Assembly: GCF_001875325.1 (NCBI RefSeq)
Contig: NZ_MDDC01000013.1
Span: 1 to 64,000, forward strand
Direction: 5' to 3'
Origin: Neomoorella thermoacetica
Lineage (GTDB): Bacteria > Bacillota > DSM-521 > Neomoorellales > Neomoorellaceae
DNA length: 64,000 nucleotides
Shown: positions 8,370 through 16,137 of the stretch, in pieces
How positions within the stretch are numbered: position 1 is the stretch's first letter
Layout: the number at the start of each line of letters is the position of its first letter
Position numbers and translations under genes: made by a program
Notes under the pieces: model-generated
What the model was told of the DNA's origin: nothing
What the model saw: the letters and a program-made list of their open reading frames with translations, nothing else
Database searches by the model: none

Positions 8370-8501
8370 AAAGATAGAGGGAAGGTGGGGCGTTTTGGCT
8401 CACCCCAAACTAACCCCGCCGGCGCGCCAAGGGCCTTTGGTGCTCCCCATGGCTTCGCAACCCCCGGGTGTTATAACAGGGAGTGAGGAGGTTGATTAGC
8501 C

Positions 8502-9053
8502 TTGAAACTAAAGATGCGTCGCTGGTACCGCCCTATCATCGCCGGTACAGGCTTGGCGATTATCCTTGGCGTCGTACTCTGGCTGAACCGTCCCCTGCAA
8601 CTCCCTTACGCCGCCCCGCTACCCCCGGCCCCGGCAGCCCAGGCAGAACCTGGTGGCTCATCGCCGGCTTCCAATACCCGGGCCAGCTCCCCGGAAGTAA
8701 ACCCAACTGCCTTTAAGGATCAGGGTGACCTGGCTTTTGTCTGGCAGGGCCTGCTCTACACCCTGGACGGCAATACTGGTGAGGTCAAACAATTAACCGA
8801 ATCTGGCCAGGCCCGGCAACCCCTTTGGTCCCCCGACGGTGAGTGGCTGGCCTTCATGCGCGCCACCGATCCCCAGGCTACAACCGGGCCCCTCTGGCTG
8901 GTGCGCCGGGACGGCAGTCAGGCCCATCAGGTGCAGGGGTTGCCTTTTGCCCCCTCCTACTCGATCGGCACCGGCACACCGCCACTGGCTGTTCGGACCA
9001 TTTCCCCTGCTACCCACTCCCAGATTTTTTCTGCACATTTCAGGGCTTGTTGA
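8502..9053 (+). pseudogene. 5' fragment of a TolB/WD40-like beta-propeller gene
   Basis: The protein starts at TTG behind GAGGAGG. It has an N-terminal membrane anchor ([20 protein letters not shown]), a Pro/Ala-rich linker, then the first blades of a TolB-type propeller ([68 protein letters not shown]). Homology ends at about 8960, where the coding sense becomes the tail of the oppositely oriented HEPN gene; the remaining residues to 9053 are antisense read-through. Propeller proteins of this type are normally several hundred residues longer, so the 3' part has been lost in a rearrangement that brought in the MNT/HEPN pair. It may be expressed as a short membrane-bound fragment. Confidence 0.7.
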
Positions 9054-9379
9054 TACTCCTCTAAATCGATTGCATCCCAATCTCCAGGGTACCTGGTGGT
9101 AACAGCATAATCGGTTAAAATCGCAGCCTCTTTTATCTCCTCCGGTACAGAGACCTTCCGAGAACTTTCAAGCAAACTTAAAAGTTGGCCGATAGAATGG
9201 GTGCGGGGACAGTCGAGATGCAGGTACAGTAATAGTGCCTTTAGGGCTTTCTCGGCAGCCTGCTGGGCATCAAAGCAGAGATCTTCGTAGAGAATATCAT
9301 CCGCCTGTTTACCCAATTTGGCCCGAGTGAGATTACTCTTGGCCCGTAGCAACCATTGTTTCCAGGGTTCATCGCTCAT
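8957..9379 (-). CDS. HEPN-domain protein of an MNT/HEPN pair
   Basis: A 140-residue helical HEPN protein: [71 protein letters not shown] and the final [17 protein letters not shown] helix are all typical. Proteins of this kind are encoded with a minimal nucleotidyltransferase and often act as toxin or antitoxin. The RxxxxxH ribonuclease motif of active HEPN toxins is not visible, so this may belong to the non-nuclease branch. The last 15 or so residues ([13 protein letters not shown]) lie over the remnant of the truncated propeller gene and may not be native. The start overlaps the nucleotidyltransferase stop by 11 bp. Confidence 0.8.
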   Translation of the reverse strand: MSDEPWKQWLLRAKSNLTRAKLGKQADDILYEDLCFDAQQAAEKALKALLLYLHLDCPRTHSIGQLLSLLESSRKVSVPEEIKEAAILTDYAVTTRYPGDWDAIDLEEYQQALKCAEKIWEWVAGEMVRTASGGVPVPIE

Positions 9380-9677
9380 ATATGGTTTGCCCCTTTAGAG
9401 CTTCAGTATAAATAAATCCCGGTGTATGCCGATATTTTTCTACCCTTTCCGGTGTCTCAACTATAATATCCACCGCGATAGGTATATCAGCTAACTCTCT
9501 GTAAAGCTGTTGAGCGATACTGCGCCTGTGAGTAACACCTTTTTTTAAAATAAGAAGGTCATAATCGCTATCCGTTTTTTTCCCCCGGCTTCGCGAACCA
9601 AAAAGAATTATTTTATCGGGATCGGCTGTCCTTTTAATACGTGCTACGATTGTTTTTAATATATCATCCATAACCAC
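9369..9677 (-). CDS. Minimal nucleotidyltransferase (MNT) partner of HEPN protein
   Basis: A 102-residue minimal nucleotidyltransferase of the DNA polymerase beta superfamily. The catalytic signature GSRSRGKKTDSDYDLLIL (residues about 27-44) gives GSxxxG and the two aspartates of DSDYD; the third acidic residue is in VDIIVETPE. In studied MNT/HEPN systems the MntA-type enzyme adds AMP units to the HEPN toxin and so neutralises it. The start may be GTG 9677 or ATG 9671; GGGG upstream suits the latter. The two genes overlap and form a mobile-type module inserted in a decayed region. Confidence 0.85.
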   Translation of the reverse strand: MVMDDILKTIVARIKRTADPDKIILFGSRSRGKKTDSDYDLLILKKGVTHRRSIAQQLYRELADIPIAVDIIVETPERVEKYRHTPGFIYTEALKGQTIYER

Positions 9678-9855
9678 TTACCCCATTCTTTAACCGCAGT
9701 ATCACATCTCTGTCTTGGGTAATTTTTCCTAAGAAAAGTATAACAATAACCATAGTTAAAGTCAAATTAGTATCACCTTGATATGTCATGCCACTGTAGG
9801 GTTTTCTCCAAGGACTTGAGACTCAAGGGGTTCAGGCATATTCCTACATACATCT

Positions 9856-10178
9856 TTATCCAGATAATCTAGCGAGAACTTTTTCACTCGTTAGCTCCCG
9901 TATTGCATCAGAGGCAATCCACTTAGCACTTTGGGAATTCAATGTCTGGATTTCCCGGGCAACTTTAACCGCTATTTTATTCAGGCTGATGCTTCGTTTG
10001 CCTATAAATTTTTCATCCGTTGCTTCTTTATGGACCCAATTATCCATCTGCTTGGCCGTAACCATTTCCGGGTTGTCAATCATAGAAGCCAGAATACGTG
10101 CTTCGTGGTAATACCATATGTATTCTCAGGGTTTATTCCGAATTTCGCCATCCCCGCTACGGCTTTGGGATTAGCCAT
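9856..10178 (-). pseudogene. Decayed AlkD-family DNA alkylation repair gene with internal deletions
   Basis: Reading leftward from ATG 10178, MANPKAVAGMAKFGINPEN followed by TYGI is the start of a DNA alkylation repair protein (AlkD-like HEAT-repeat glycosylase). The frame then breaks. The next frame continues HEARILASMIDNPEMVTAKQ, MDNWV, then jumps to HKEATDEKF, IGKRSISLNKIAV and ends with AKWIASDAIRELTSEKVLARL. The family is about 230 residues; only about 105 codons remain, and the breaks fall at places where tens of residues are missing. One break shifts the frame; the others keep it. The product cannot fold as an alkylpurine glycosylase. Confidence 0.75.
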
Positions 10179-10243
10179 GGAACCCACATTCCGCGCCTTT
10201 GGATATAATTACCAATGTTTTCTTGGGGCGCTAAAAAATACTT

Positions 10244-10530
10244 CTACCCGCCACCGCGAGGTGGAAAAAGATATATTTCTTTGCCGAAACCAGCAAGTTC
10301 AAGGGCTCTAATCACCTCCGGCCCCTGATAGTTGATTAACGCTCGGTCCGAACCCTGTTTAACTACCAGGAGATAATCAAACATCTCCAGGAGTGCCCGG
10401 GCCGTAGGGTTAGTACTCTTACGTTTCCCCGGCAGGATTAAGGGGGACTCCTCTTGCTCCAGACTTTTTCTGACCCGATACTCCAGGTAAGCTGCCACCA
10501 GAAGAGCTAGCTGGAAAACAAAAGACAGGC
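10244..10530 (-). pseudogene. C-terminal remnant of an IS1634/IS4-like transposase
   Basis: On the minus strand residues FVFQLALLVAAYLEYRVRKSL, TARALLEMFDYLLVVKQ and VIRALELAGFGKEIYLF match the C-terminal end of IS1634-type transposases (IS4 superfamily). The catalytic DDE portion and the N-terminus are absent: at about 10530 the sequence changes abruptly into the acyltransferase remnant on the other strand. No terminal inverted repeats can be recognised. This is a dead insertion-sequence end. Confidence 0.6.
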
Positions 10531-10896
10531 TGTTGCTGCTGTCAGTCGCCACCGCCGTGCTGGTAGCCGCCCTCGCCCACCCGGCGAGCCGCCTGGGCGG
10601 CAGCCCTTGCGCTGGCTGGGAGTACGCTCCTATGGCATCTACCTCTGGCACTACCCGGTCATTGTGCCCTGTAAAGCAGGTGGTGTTGGTGAACACCCGG
10701 GTGTCGCGCCCGTGGGAGAGGGTGGTGAATGCCACCCTGGCGCAAGTGGCGGCGACCTACCCCCACACCACGCTGGTCGACTGGCAGTGCCGGCCACGCT
10801 TCGTTTTTCTACCCGGACGGCGTCCACCTCGCCCCCGCCGGAGCCCAGTTTTATGCCACCCTGGTGGCCGGGGCGGTGCAGCCGTATAAATACTAG
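10531..10896 (+). pseudogene. Decayed OatA-like acyltransferase gene
   Basis: Three plus-strand frames together spell parts of an OatA-type acyltransferase with a C-terminal SGNH domain. Frame one has a membrane helix (VATAVLVAALAHPASRLGG). Frame two reads LRWLGVRSYGIYLWHYPVIV, the hallmark of the acyltransferase-3 membrane domain. Frame three then reads KQVVLVNTRVSRPWERVVNA and YPHTTLVDW, and after another shift FFYPDGVHLAPAGAQFYATL to TAG at 10894. YPDGVHLAPAG carries the Asp/His pair of the SGNH active site. A large internal piece with the GDS serine box is missing and there are at least two frameshifts. The intact enzyme would O-acetylate peptidoglycan. Confidence 0.75.
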
Positions 10897-10934
10897 CTGG
10901 AAAGCAAGGATTTAGGCCCAGGCGTATAAACTGG

Positions 10935-10940
10935 TATAAT
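10935..10940 (+). promoter_or_regulatory. TATAAT -10 box upstream of the vanZ-like gene
   Basis: A perfect TATAAT at 10935-10940 would place the transcription start near 10947, between the two possible TTG starts of the next gene. No good -35 hexamer is seen 17 bp upstream. The TTGACA at 10945 lies downstream of this box and is not its -35. Confidence 0.4.
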
Positions 10941-10980
10941 AAGGTTGACAAAAACAAGCGGAAATGGGGGACCTTTAACA

Positions 10981-11499
10981 TTGATACCCCTCAACTTCTG
11001 GTTCTTTTGTGTGTTTGCTTTACCATTCTGGTTTTATCAGCGCAGGAAGAGCTATCGTAAAAATCGTGGCCATATTGACCCCTTAAGGGAAGTAATCCTT
11101 AACCTCTTTTTCGTCTATGGGCTGGGGGTTGCTTATTTTACCTTTCCAGATGGTTTTTTCCCCTTTGCCATGAAGAGCTTTAATTTCAATGTATTTGTTG
11201 CCTTAATGGACCTCTGGCACCGTCCCCTCATTGCGGTGATCAACATTCTGGGGAACGTCGTTTTGTTTATCCCTTTAGGTATTTTTATACCACTCCTTGA
11301 CGAGCGGTTTCATAGCCTCGTTAAAATGGGCCTTTTGGGTCTGGGGTGTTCCGCAGGAATAGAAGTTATCCAATATCTGTCCGGCAGTTCGCGGGCGGCA
11401 GATATCGACGATATTATCTTGAACACCATCGGGGCAGCGATAGGTTATGGGTTCTTTGCCCTCGCCAAATCCCTCAATAAACCCAGGCCAGCCCCTTGA
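10981..11499 (+). CDS. VanZ-family membrane protein
   Basis: A 172-residue membrane protein with the VanZ plan: an N-terminal helix (LNFWFFCVFALPFWFY), then VILNLFFVYGLGVAYF, the conserved NILGNVVLFIPLGIFIPLL helix-turn and IEVIQYLSGSSRAADIDDIILNTIGAAIGYG. VanZ of Tn1546 gives low-level teicoplanin resistance, but most chromosomal relatives have no known role. TTG 10981 is preferred to TTG 10945 because GGGGG lies ten bases upstream and the putative transcription start falls after 10945. It stands alone and is followed by a hairpin. Confidence 0.8.
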   Translation: MIPLNFWFFCVFALPFWFYQRRKSYRKNRGHIDPLREVILNLFFVYGLGVAYFTFPDGFFPFAMKSFNFNVFVALMDLWHRPLIAVINILGNVVLFIPLGIFIPLLDERFHSLVKMGLLGLGCSAGIEVIQYLSGSSRAADIDDIILNTIGAAIGYGFFALAKSLNKPRPAP

Positions 11500-11548
11500 C
11501 TCTCCCCCCGGGGATGTGATTGATGGCGTCGCGAAGTAAATCGCTGGA

Positions 11549-11576
11549 AAGCCGATCCTACCGGCAGGGTCGGCTT
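11549..11576 (+). terminator. Hairpin after the vanZ-like gene
   Basis: AAGCCGAtCCT and AGGgTCGGCTT pair around a short loop, followed by a short pyrimidine stretch (CTATTTTCCC). It is a moderate intrinsic terminator. Confidence 0.6.
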
Positions 11577-11630
11577 CTATTTTCCCATTGCTTGCTGGTT
11601 TCTTTAACTCTAACCTTATCCAGTATAAAA

Positions 11631-11701
11631 TATGTAAAGCCAGCTTGACACCAACGATATCTTATTATATCCTAAAAGGGACGTAAAGCTGGCTTTACAT
11701 A
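11631..11701 (+). promoter_or_regulatory. Promoter bracketed by a 16-bp inverted repeat, XRE operator pair
   Basis: TATGTAAAGCCAGCTT (11631-11646) and its exact reverse complement (11686-11701) flank the promoter of the XRE gene. Each arm is itself part of a palindrome: TGTAAAGC-CA-GCTTGACA on the left (one mismatch) and GTAAAGC-TG-GCTTTAC on the right (perfect). The left site contains the TTGACA -35 box (11645-11650); TATCCT 17 bp later is the likely -10. Two copies of one operator, one on the -35 and one just past the start site, suggest tight autorepression, possibly with looping. Confidence 0.75.
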
Positions 11702-11723
11702 TAACTGGAATGAGGGTTGTCGA

Positions 11724-11957
11724 TTGGAAAACCGCGTAAAGGATTTGCGGCTTCAGCGCCAGTTGACCCAGGAGGAGTTGGCGCGGTTATTAGGGGTCTC
11801 CCGGCAGACTATTATCTCTATCGAAAATGGTAGGTACAATCCTACGTTGATGCTGGCGTACCGCATTGCTAAGTTTTTTTCCCTATCCATTGAAGAAGTC
11901 TTCGATTGCGCAAAGGAGCTGAAAAAGCTTGCAGGAGGGAAAAATGATGTCCTTTAA
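11724..11957 (+). CDS. XRE-family transcriptional regulator
   Basis: A 77-residue protein that is almost only a helix-turn-helix: [57 protein letters not shown], the compact YgzD/YozG-type XRE repressor. It starts at TTG. The gene overlaps the downstream membrane gene by 14 bp, a common pairing in which the repressor controls itself and a membrane partner. The paired palindromes upstream are the likely target. Confidence 0.9.
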   Translation: MENRVKDLRLQRQLTQEELARLLGVSRQTIISIENGRYNPTLMLAYRIAKFFSLSIEEVFDCAKELKKLAGGKNDVL

Positions 11958-12639
11958 GACCAGAATCCGGCGATTACTGGGCAGCTGTTTTTATGTGCTG
12001 GTTATCTTCATCCTGTTTAGCACGGTATCCTCTATCAGGCATGGAACCAGACCGGACAAGGCTATATTAGATTTGCTTGACAATCGATACTTTTGGGTAT
12101 ATCAGATCCTACCGCTGGCGGTAGGTCTCCTGGTGGCTAATATCTTTATGCTGGTTGGACAACGCGAAGGTAAACAAAAACCGCCCTTACGCCGACAGAA
12201 TTTCTCTCGCCTGAAGTGGCGTCTTACGGTTATCAGCCTGGGCGTATTGGTAGCTGTGGGATGGCAGCTAGCTGGACTTTGGCAGAAGGGCTTCGTCCCG
12301 GCTGATTGGGACAGCTATCTATTGCTCCTTGTCCTGGCTATGCCTTTTATCGTTATTACCCTGATGGCCTGGTTGCAAAAACCAGACCCCGAGGAAATTG
12401 AAGCTCTGGAGACAGGCGACTATACACGCCTAGCACAATTAATGGATGAACGGGACCGGTTGGCGCGGCTGCAGGCCGGCAATGCTGCTTTGCGCTTCAC
12501 GATTGTATTTATTTTAATCGCCGGAAGCCTTTTTGATATCCTGGTCACCCGCCGCTGGCCAGCGCGGTCACTGTTGGAGATAGAGCTTATGGCTGGCGCC
12601 TGGCTCTACTTTTACTATAAGTTTAAGTTGGAGATTTGA
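11944..12639 (+). CDS. Multi-pass membrane protein, partner of XRE regulator
   Basis: About 231 residues with some six hydrophobic segments: [89 protein letters not shown] and [13 protein letters not shown]. The loop between helices four and five is charged ([27 protein letters not shown]). It starts at ATG 11944 behind AGGAGGGA inside the regulator gene. I do not recognise a function. Genes in this place next to small XRE regulators are usually uncharacterised, possibly involved in peptide sensing or stress. Confidence 0.75.
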   Translation: MMSFKTRIRRLLGSCFYVLVIFILFSTVSSIRHGTRPDKAILDLLDNRYFWVYQILPLAVGLLVANIFMLVGQREGKQKPPLRRQNFSRLKWRLTVISLGVLVAVGWQLAGLWQKGFVPADWDSYLLLLVLAMPFIVITLMAWLQKPDPEEIEALETGDYTRLAQLMDERDRLARLQAGNAALRFTIVFILIAGSLFDILVTRRWPARSLLEIELMAGAWLYFYYKFKLEI

Positions 12640-12677
12640 TTGGCCCTACAGCGCAAGTTGCTTCTGGAAATTTCCCC

Positions 12678-12707
12678 TTGACAGGAACGGGGCACCCCTG
12701 GTATGCT
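12678..12707 (+). promoter_or_regulatory. Promoter of the trpP-ecf transporter operon
   Basis: TTGACA (12678-12683), an 18-bp spacer and TATGCT (12702-12707) form a sigma-A type promoter. Transcription would begin near 12714, leaving a leader of about 210 nt before the first start codon. Confidence 0.7.
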
Positions 12708-12713
12708 AAAGTT

Positions 12714-12859
12714 AACCCGGCAAAGGCAATACATGGTTGCCCGGGTGGTAACATTTAAATAAAGTTGAGTTGAGTTGAGCATGGTTAATAGCTGAGGAGA
12801 GACGAAACTGGCCGGAGTATAGGCAATAACAGCCTGACGGTTTTCGTCGGGCTGTTTTT
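12714..12859 (+). promoter_or_regulatory. Candidate TRAP-responsive attenuator leader
   Basis: The leader has all parts of a TRAP attenuator. A 5' stem-loop forms from CCCGGCAA with TTGCCCGGG (12716-12746). Then come triplets spaced by two bases: AAG-TT-GAG-TT-GAG-TT-GAG (12762-12779), TAG-CT-GAG-GA-GAG (12789-12801) and GAG-TA-TAG (12815-12822). Last is a perfect 11-bp terminator stem, ACAGCCTGACG with CGTCGGGCTGT (12829-12855), followed by TTTT. GACGAAAC at 12801-12808, between triplet groups, can pair with the terminator loop and 3' arm (GTTTTCGTC) as an antiterminator. In Bacillus, tryptophan-loaded TRAP binds such repeats. The mtrB gene is not in this window. Confidence 0.7.
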
Positions 12860-12926
12860 GTACTTATAGCCGGCGGGGGGCTTAGCTGCCGGCAGCAATA
12901 ATTTCATCATCAAGGAGGAAGCTGTC

Positions 12927-13481
12927 ATGGAAGAAGTCAAACTGACCCGGGTGGAGAAACAGGGCCTGCAGGCAGTGGACGTAGTTGTAGTAGCTGTCCT
13001 GCTGGCGGCAGGGGCGGCGTTGCGCCTGATTGTCCCGCCCTTTTTCGGCATTACCCCCAACGTGGTCATCGGCATGTACGTCCTGGCCATTATGCTCCTG
13101 AAACCCCGCCTGCCCCAGGTGCTGGGCATCGGCCTGGTGGCCGCCGCCGTCTGCCAGTTAACCACCAAATCCCTGTTGCCCTACCTGAATTTTGCCAGTG
13201 AACCTGTGGGAGCCATTGTTACCGCCCTTTTACTTTACCTGCCCTTCGATAAAAACGGCTTGCTAAAAACGATTAAACCCTTCGTCGTTACCTTCCTGGG
13301 CACCTTCGCCAGCGGCTTTACCTATATTACTATCTTTAAAGCCGTCACCCTTTTCGCCACTCTGCCGAAAAACCCGGCCTACACCTACCTGTTGCTGGTA
13401 GTTATTGTCACCGGGACCTTTAACGCCATCCTGGCTCAGGTCCTCTACTTCCCCTTGAAACAGTTACTCAAGAATATGTAG
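12927..13481 (+). CDS. trpP: ECF transporter S component, probable tryptophan-specific (TrpP-like)
   Basis: A 184-residue protein with five or six membrane helices, the size of an ECF substrate-binding (S) subunit. The N-terminal half (VVVVAVLLAAGAALRLIVPP, FFGITPNVVIGMYVLAIMLL, LPQVLGIGLVAAAVCQLTTK) follows the TrpP pattern of Bacillus: a hydrophobic helix ending in VIPP, then KPDMM-like and IMLFPR-like segments. Genes for two ATPases and the EcfT scaffold follow directly, so it has a dedicated energising module. TrpP genes are TRAP-controlled in Bacillus, and a TRAP-like leader lies upstream here, which fits tryptophan as substrate. The start is supported by AAGGAGGAAG. Confidence 0.75.
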   Translation: MEEVKLTRVEKQGLQAVDVVVVAVLLAAGAALRLIVPPFFGITPNVVIGMYVLAIMLLKPRLPQVLGIGLVAAAVCQLTTKSLLPYLNFASEPVGAIVTALLLYLPFDKNGLLKTIKPFVVTFLGTFASGFTYITIFKAVTLFATLPKNPAYTYLLLVVIVTGTFNAILAQVLYFPLKQLLKNM

Positions 13482-13509
13482 GTATACCCCTCGGGAGGCT
13501 CCACCAACA

Positions 13510-14382
13510 ATGGATCCTACATTCGAGCCCATTATCAAAGTCGAAGACTATACCTTTTATTACCCCGATAGCCAGGTGCCAGCCCTGGCGGGGATCAACC
13601 TGACGGTGCGTCCGGGGGAGTTTCTGGGTCTTACCGGCCCCACCGGGGCCGGTAAGACCACCCTGGCCCTGGCCTTAAACGGTATCATCCCCCATTTCCA
13701 GGGCGGCCGCCTGGCCGGCAGGGTGACCATCGCCGGCCTGGATACGGCCGCCACCCCCTGTGCCCGGCTGGCCGGGGTTATCGGCAGCGTCTTCCAGGAC
13801 CCGGAAGCGCAGCTGGTAGCCGAAACCGTGGAGGATGAGCTGGCCTTCGGCCTGGAAAACCTGGCCGTTCCCCGGGAAGAGATGCGGGCGCGTATTAGCG
13901 CGGCCCTGGAGATGGTGGGCATCACCGATCTACGCCACCGCCCCCTGCGGCAGCTCTCCGGCGGCCAGAAACAGAAGGTGGCCATCGCTGCTGCCATAGC
14001 CCTGCGGCCCCGCATCCTGGTCCTGGATGAGCCGACTTCCGAACTCGATCCCCGGGGGAGCCTGGAGATCGTAAACCTCCTGGAGCGACTTAACCGCGAC
14101 TACGGTATGACCATCCTGCTGATTGAGCAGAAAATCAGCCTCCTGGCGCCCCGGGTACCCCGGCTGGTGTGCCTGCATCAGAGTCGCATCGTGGCCGACG
14201 CCGCCCCACGCCAGGTCCTGGGCCAGGAAAAGCTGGTTGCCGAACTGGGCCTGGAGGTACCGCCGGTGACGGACCTCTTCCGGCTGTTGAGCCGGGCCGG
14301 GGTTTACCACGGCAACCTTCCCCTGGCGGTAGACCAGGGCCGGCGGGAACTGGACCGTTTACTGAGCCATGAGTCCCCGTAG
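13510..14382 (+). CDS. ecfA: ECF transporter ATP-binding subunit
   Basis: A 290-residue ABC ATPase of the EcfA type. Walker A is GPTGAGKTT (about residue 41-49), the Q-loop is VFQDPEAQ, the signature is LSGGQKQK and Walker B is ILVLDEPTSELD, with the switch His replaced by Gln in LLIEQK. EcfA proteins form a heterodimer that drives the EcfT scaffold and S subunit. It lies 28 bp after trpP with a GGGAGG site. Loss of the usual switch histidine in one of the two ATPases is a noted variation in ECF pairs. The C-terminal part (about 230-290) is the family's dimerisation extension. Confidence 0.88.
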   Translation: MDPTFEPIIKVEDYTFYYPDSQVPALAGINLTVRPGEFLGLTGPTGAGKTTLALALNGIIPHFQGGRLAGRVTIAGLDTAATPCARLAGVIGSVFQDPEAQLVAETVEDELAFGLENLAVPREEMRARISAALEMVGITDLRHRPLRQLSGGQKQKVAIAAAIALRPRILVLDEPTSELDPRGSLEIVNLLERLNRDYGMTILLIEQKISLLAPRVPRLVCLHQSRIVADAAPRQVLGQEKLVAELGLEVPPVTDLFRLLSRAGVYHGNLPLAVDQGRRELDRLLSHESP

Positions 14383-14501
14383 GTGCTGGTGCCCCCTGCG
14401 GCTAACCATAATTCTGACATCCGCATCCGGCTACCGCTGTTTCGGAGGAACCCCTCATGGAGCGAGCCACCACCGAACCATCTCATTTTGGAGGAACTGA
14501 T

Positions 14502-15347
14502 ATGATCCGGGCCGAAGCGATTGAGTTTACCTACCCTAATGGGTTCCGCGCCCTGCAGGGTCTTGATTTTCATATCAAAGCCGGTGAATTTGTGGCCCTC
14601 ATCGGCGAGAACGGCGCCGGCAAGACTACCCTGCTGAAACTCCTGGGCGGCCTTCTTAAACCCACCGCCGGCCGCCTCCTGGTCGGCGGCCTGGATACCG
14701 CCCGGGTGCGGGCGGTAGAACTGGCCCGCCGGGTCGGTTTCCTCTTCCAGAACCCGGACCACCAGCTCTTCCTCCCCACCGTCCGGGAAGAGCTAGCCTT
14801 CGGCCCCAAAAACCTGGGCCTCAAGGGCCAGGCCCTGGAAGAGAGGGTGGCAGAGGCGGCCGCCGCCGTCGGTCTTACCCCTTACCTGGAGGTTAACCCC
14901 CGGCAACTCAGCAAAGGCCAGCGACAGCGGGTGGCCCTGGCCTCCATCCTGGCCATGGAGCCGGAAGTTCTGGTCCTGGACGAACCCACCACTGGCCAGG
15001 ACTACCGCGAAGCCCTGGAGATTATGACCATTGTCCAAAAGTTACACCGCCAGGGACACACTGTACTTTGCGTCACTCATGACATGGAGATGGTGGCCCG
15101 CTTCGCCGACCGCGCCCTGGTCCTGGGCGCGGGGGAGTTGCTCCTGGACGGCCCCCTGGCAACTGTCTTCGCTCGGGAGGATATCCTGGCGGCCACCGGC
15201 TTGCTGCCGCCCCAGGCCGTCCAGTTGGCCCGGCCCTACTGGGAAGCGGGGCTTTTACCGGGAGTATTGACGGTGGAAGAATTGTATGAAGCCATTATTA
15301 CTGCTTTAAGGGGGGAGAAGGATGCCCGCCAGGTCCTTCCTGCATGA
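14502..15347 (+). CDS. ecfA: ECF transporter ATP-binding subunit
   Basis: A 281-residue second EcfA ATPase. Walker A is GENGAGKTT, the Q-loop is LFQNPDHQLF, the signature is LSKGQRQR, Walker B is VLVLDEPTTGQD and the switch is CVTHD. It partners the preceding ATPase. Two in-frame ATGs, at 14457 and 14502, each have a GGAGGA site. I choose 14502 because the family begins with MIRAEAIEFTYPNG-type sequence; the upstream start would add 15 residues without homology. It overlaps the ecfT gene by 26 bp. Confidence 0.88.
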   Translation: MIRAEAIEFTYPNGFRALQGLDFHIKAGEFVALIGENGAGKTTLLKLLGGLLKPTAGRLLVGGLDTARVRAVELARRVGFLFQNPDHQLFLPTVREELAFGPKNLGLKGQALEERVAEAAAAVGLTPYLEVNPRQLSKGQRQRVALASILAMEPEVLVLDEPTTGQDYREALEIMTIVQKLHRQGHTVLCVTHDMEMVARFADRALVLGAGELLLDGPLATVFAREDILAATGLLPPQAVQLARPYWEAGLLPGVLTVEELYEAIITALRGEKDARQVLPA

Positions 15348-16077
15348 ACTCAATCCCCTCACCAAGATCGCCTGGTCCCTGGCCGTCATTACCGTGGCCT
15401 TTGTCTTCCAGCAACCCCTGCCCCTCCTGGGCCTCTGGGCCTCCGTCCTGGCCGTCGCCCTGGCCGGGAAGGTCTTAAAAGAGATCCTGCCGGCCATCCG
15501 GGGGCTGCTTATCTTTGCCGCCATCTTCATCCTTTTCCAGATCTTTTTGATCCAGGAAGGCAACACGGTCTTCACCCTGCTCCCGGGGTCCGGTTTCGGC
15601 CGGGTCACCGACGTGGGGCTGACGGCCTGCACCATGCTGGCTTTAAGGATGCTGGCCATGACCTCCACCATCCCTGTTCTCCTGGCCACCACCCCGCCCA
15701 AGGATATGATCGTGGCCTTCGTCGAGAAACTACGGGTGCCCTACGTCTATGCCCTGATGCTGGTTACTTCCCTGCGTTTTATTCCCACCCTGCAGGAGGA
15801 ATTGGGCCTGATCATCCAGGCCCAGCGGGCGCGGGCCTGCGACCTGGAAAGCCGCAATATCTTCCGGCGCTTGCGGGCCATCGTCCCCCTGGCCCTGCCC
15901 CTTCTCCTCATGTCCGTCCAGCGGGCGCGGACCATGGCCATCTCCATGGAAACCCGCGGCTTCGGCGCCGGCCCCCGCACGTCGTTGCGGACTTCCACCT
16001 TTCAGACCCTGGACCTGGGGGTAATCGCCGGTTGTTTGTTCCTTACTGCGGCCTTGGTGATCATCGCCCTTCGCTAA
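15322..16077 (+). CDS. ecfT: ECF transporter transmembrane scaffold EcfT
   Basis: A 251-residue EcfT protein. It has hydrophobic helices in the first 130 residues and the two coupling motifs of the family in the cytoplasmic region: AQRARACDLES and the later VQRARTMAISMETRGFG. These Ala-Arg-x motifs insert in grooves of the two ATPases and transmit ATP hydrolysis to the S subunit. Start ATG 15322 lies in the end of the ATPase gene behind GGGGGGAGAAGG. It is the last gene of the trpP operon. Confidence 0.88.
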   Translation: MPARSFLHELNPLTKIAWSLAVITVAFVFQQPLPLLGLWASVLAVALAGKVLKEILPAIRGLLIFAAIFILFQIFLIQEGNTVFTLLPGSGFGRVTDVGLTACTMLALRMLAMTSTIPVLLATTPPKDMIVAFVEKLRVPYVYALMLVTSLRFIPTLQEELGLIIQAQRARACDLESRNIFRRLRAIVPLALPLLLMSVQRARTMAISMETRGFGAGPRTSLRTSTFQTLDLGVIAGCLFLTAALVIIALR

Positions 16078-16115
16078 AGTTAAACGAGGTTAACGCCCCG
16101 TCCGGGAGGCAAAAG

Positions 16116-16137
16116 TGCCAGCCCCGGGCATTTTTTT
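16116..16137 (+). terminator. Probable terminator of the trpP-ecf operon
   Basis: A short G/C stem (TGCC with GGCA around AGCCCCG) is followed by seven T residues at 16131-16137. The stem is weak alone but nested in other complementary G/C tracts. Confidence 0.45.

Noticed and set aside
10945-10950. TTGACA before the vanZ-like gene as a -35 box
   Set aside because: The perfect TATAAT lies upstream of it, and no -10 follows at 16-18 bp.
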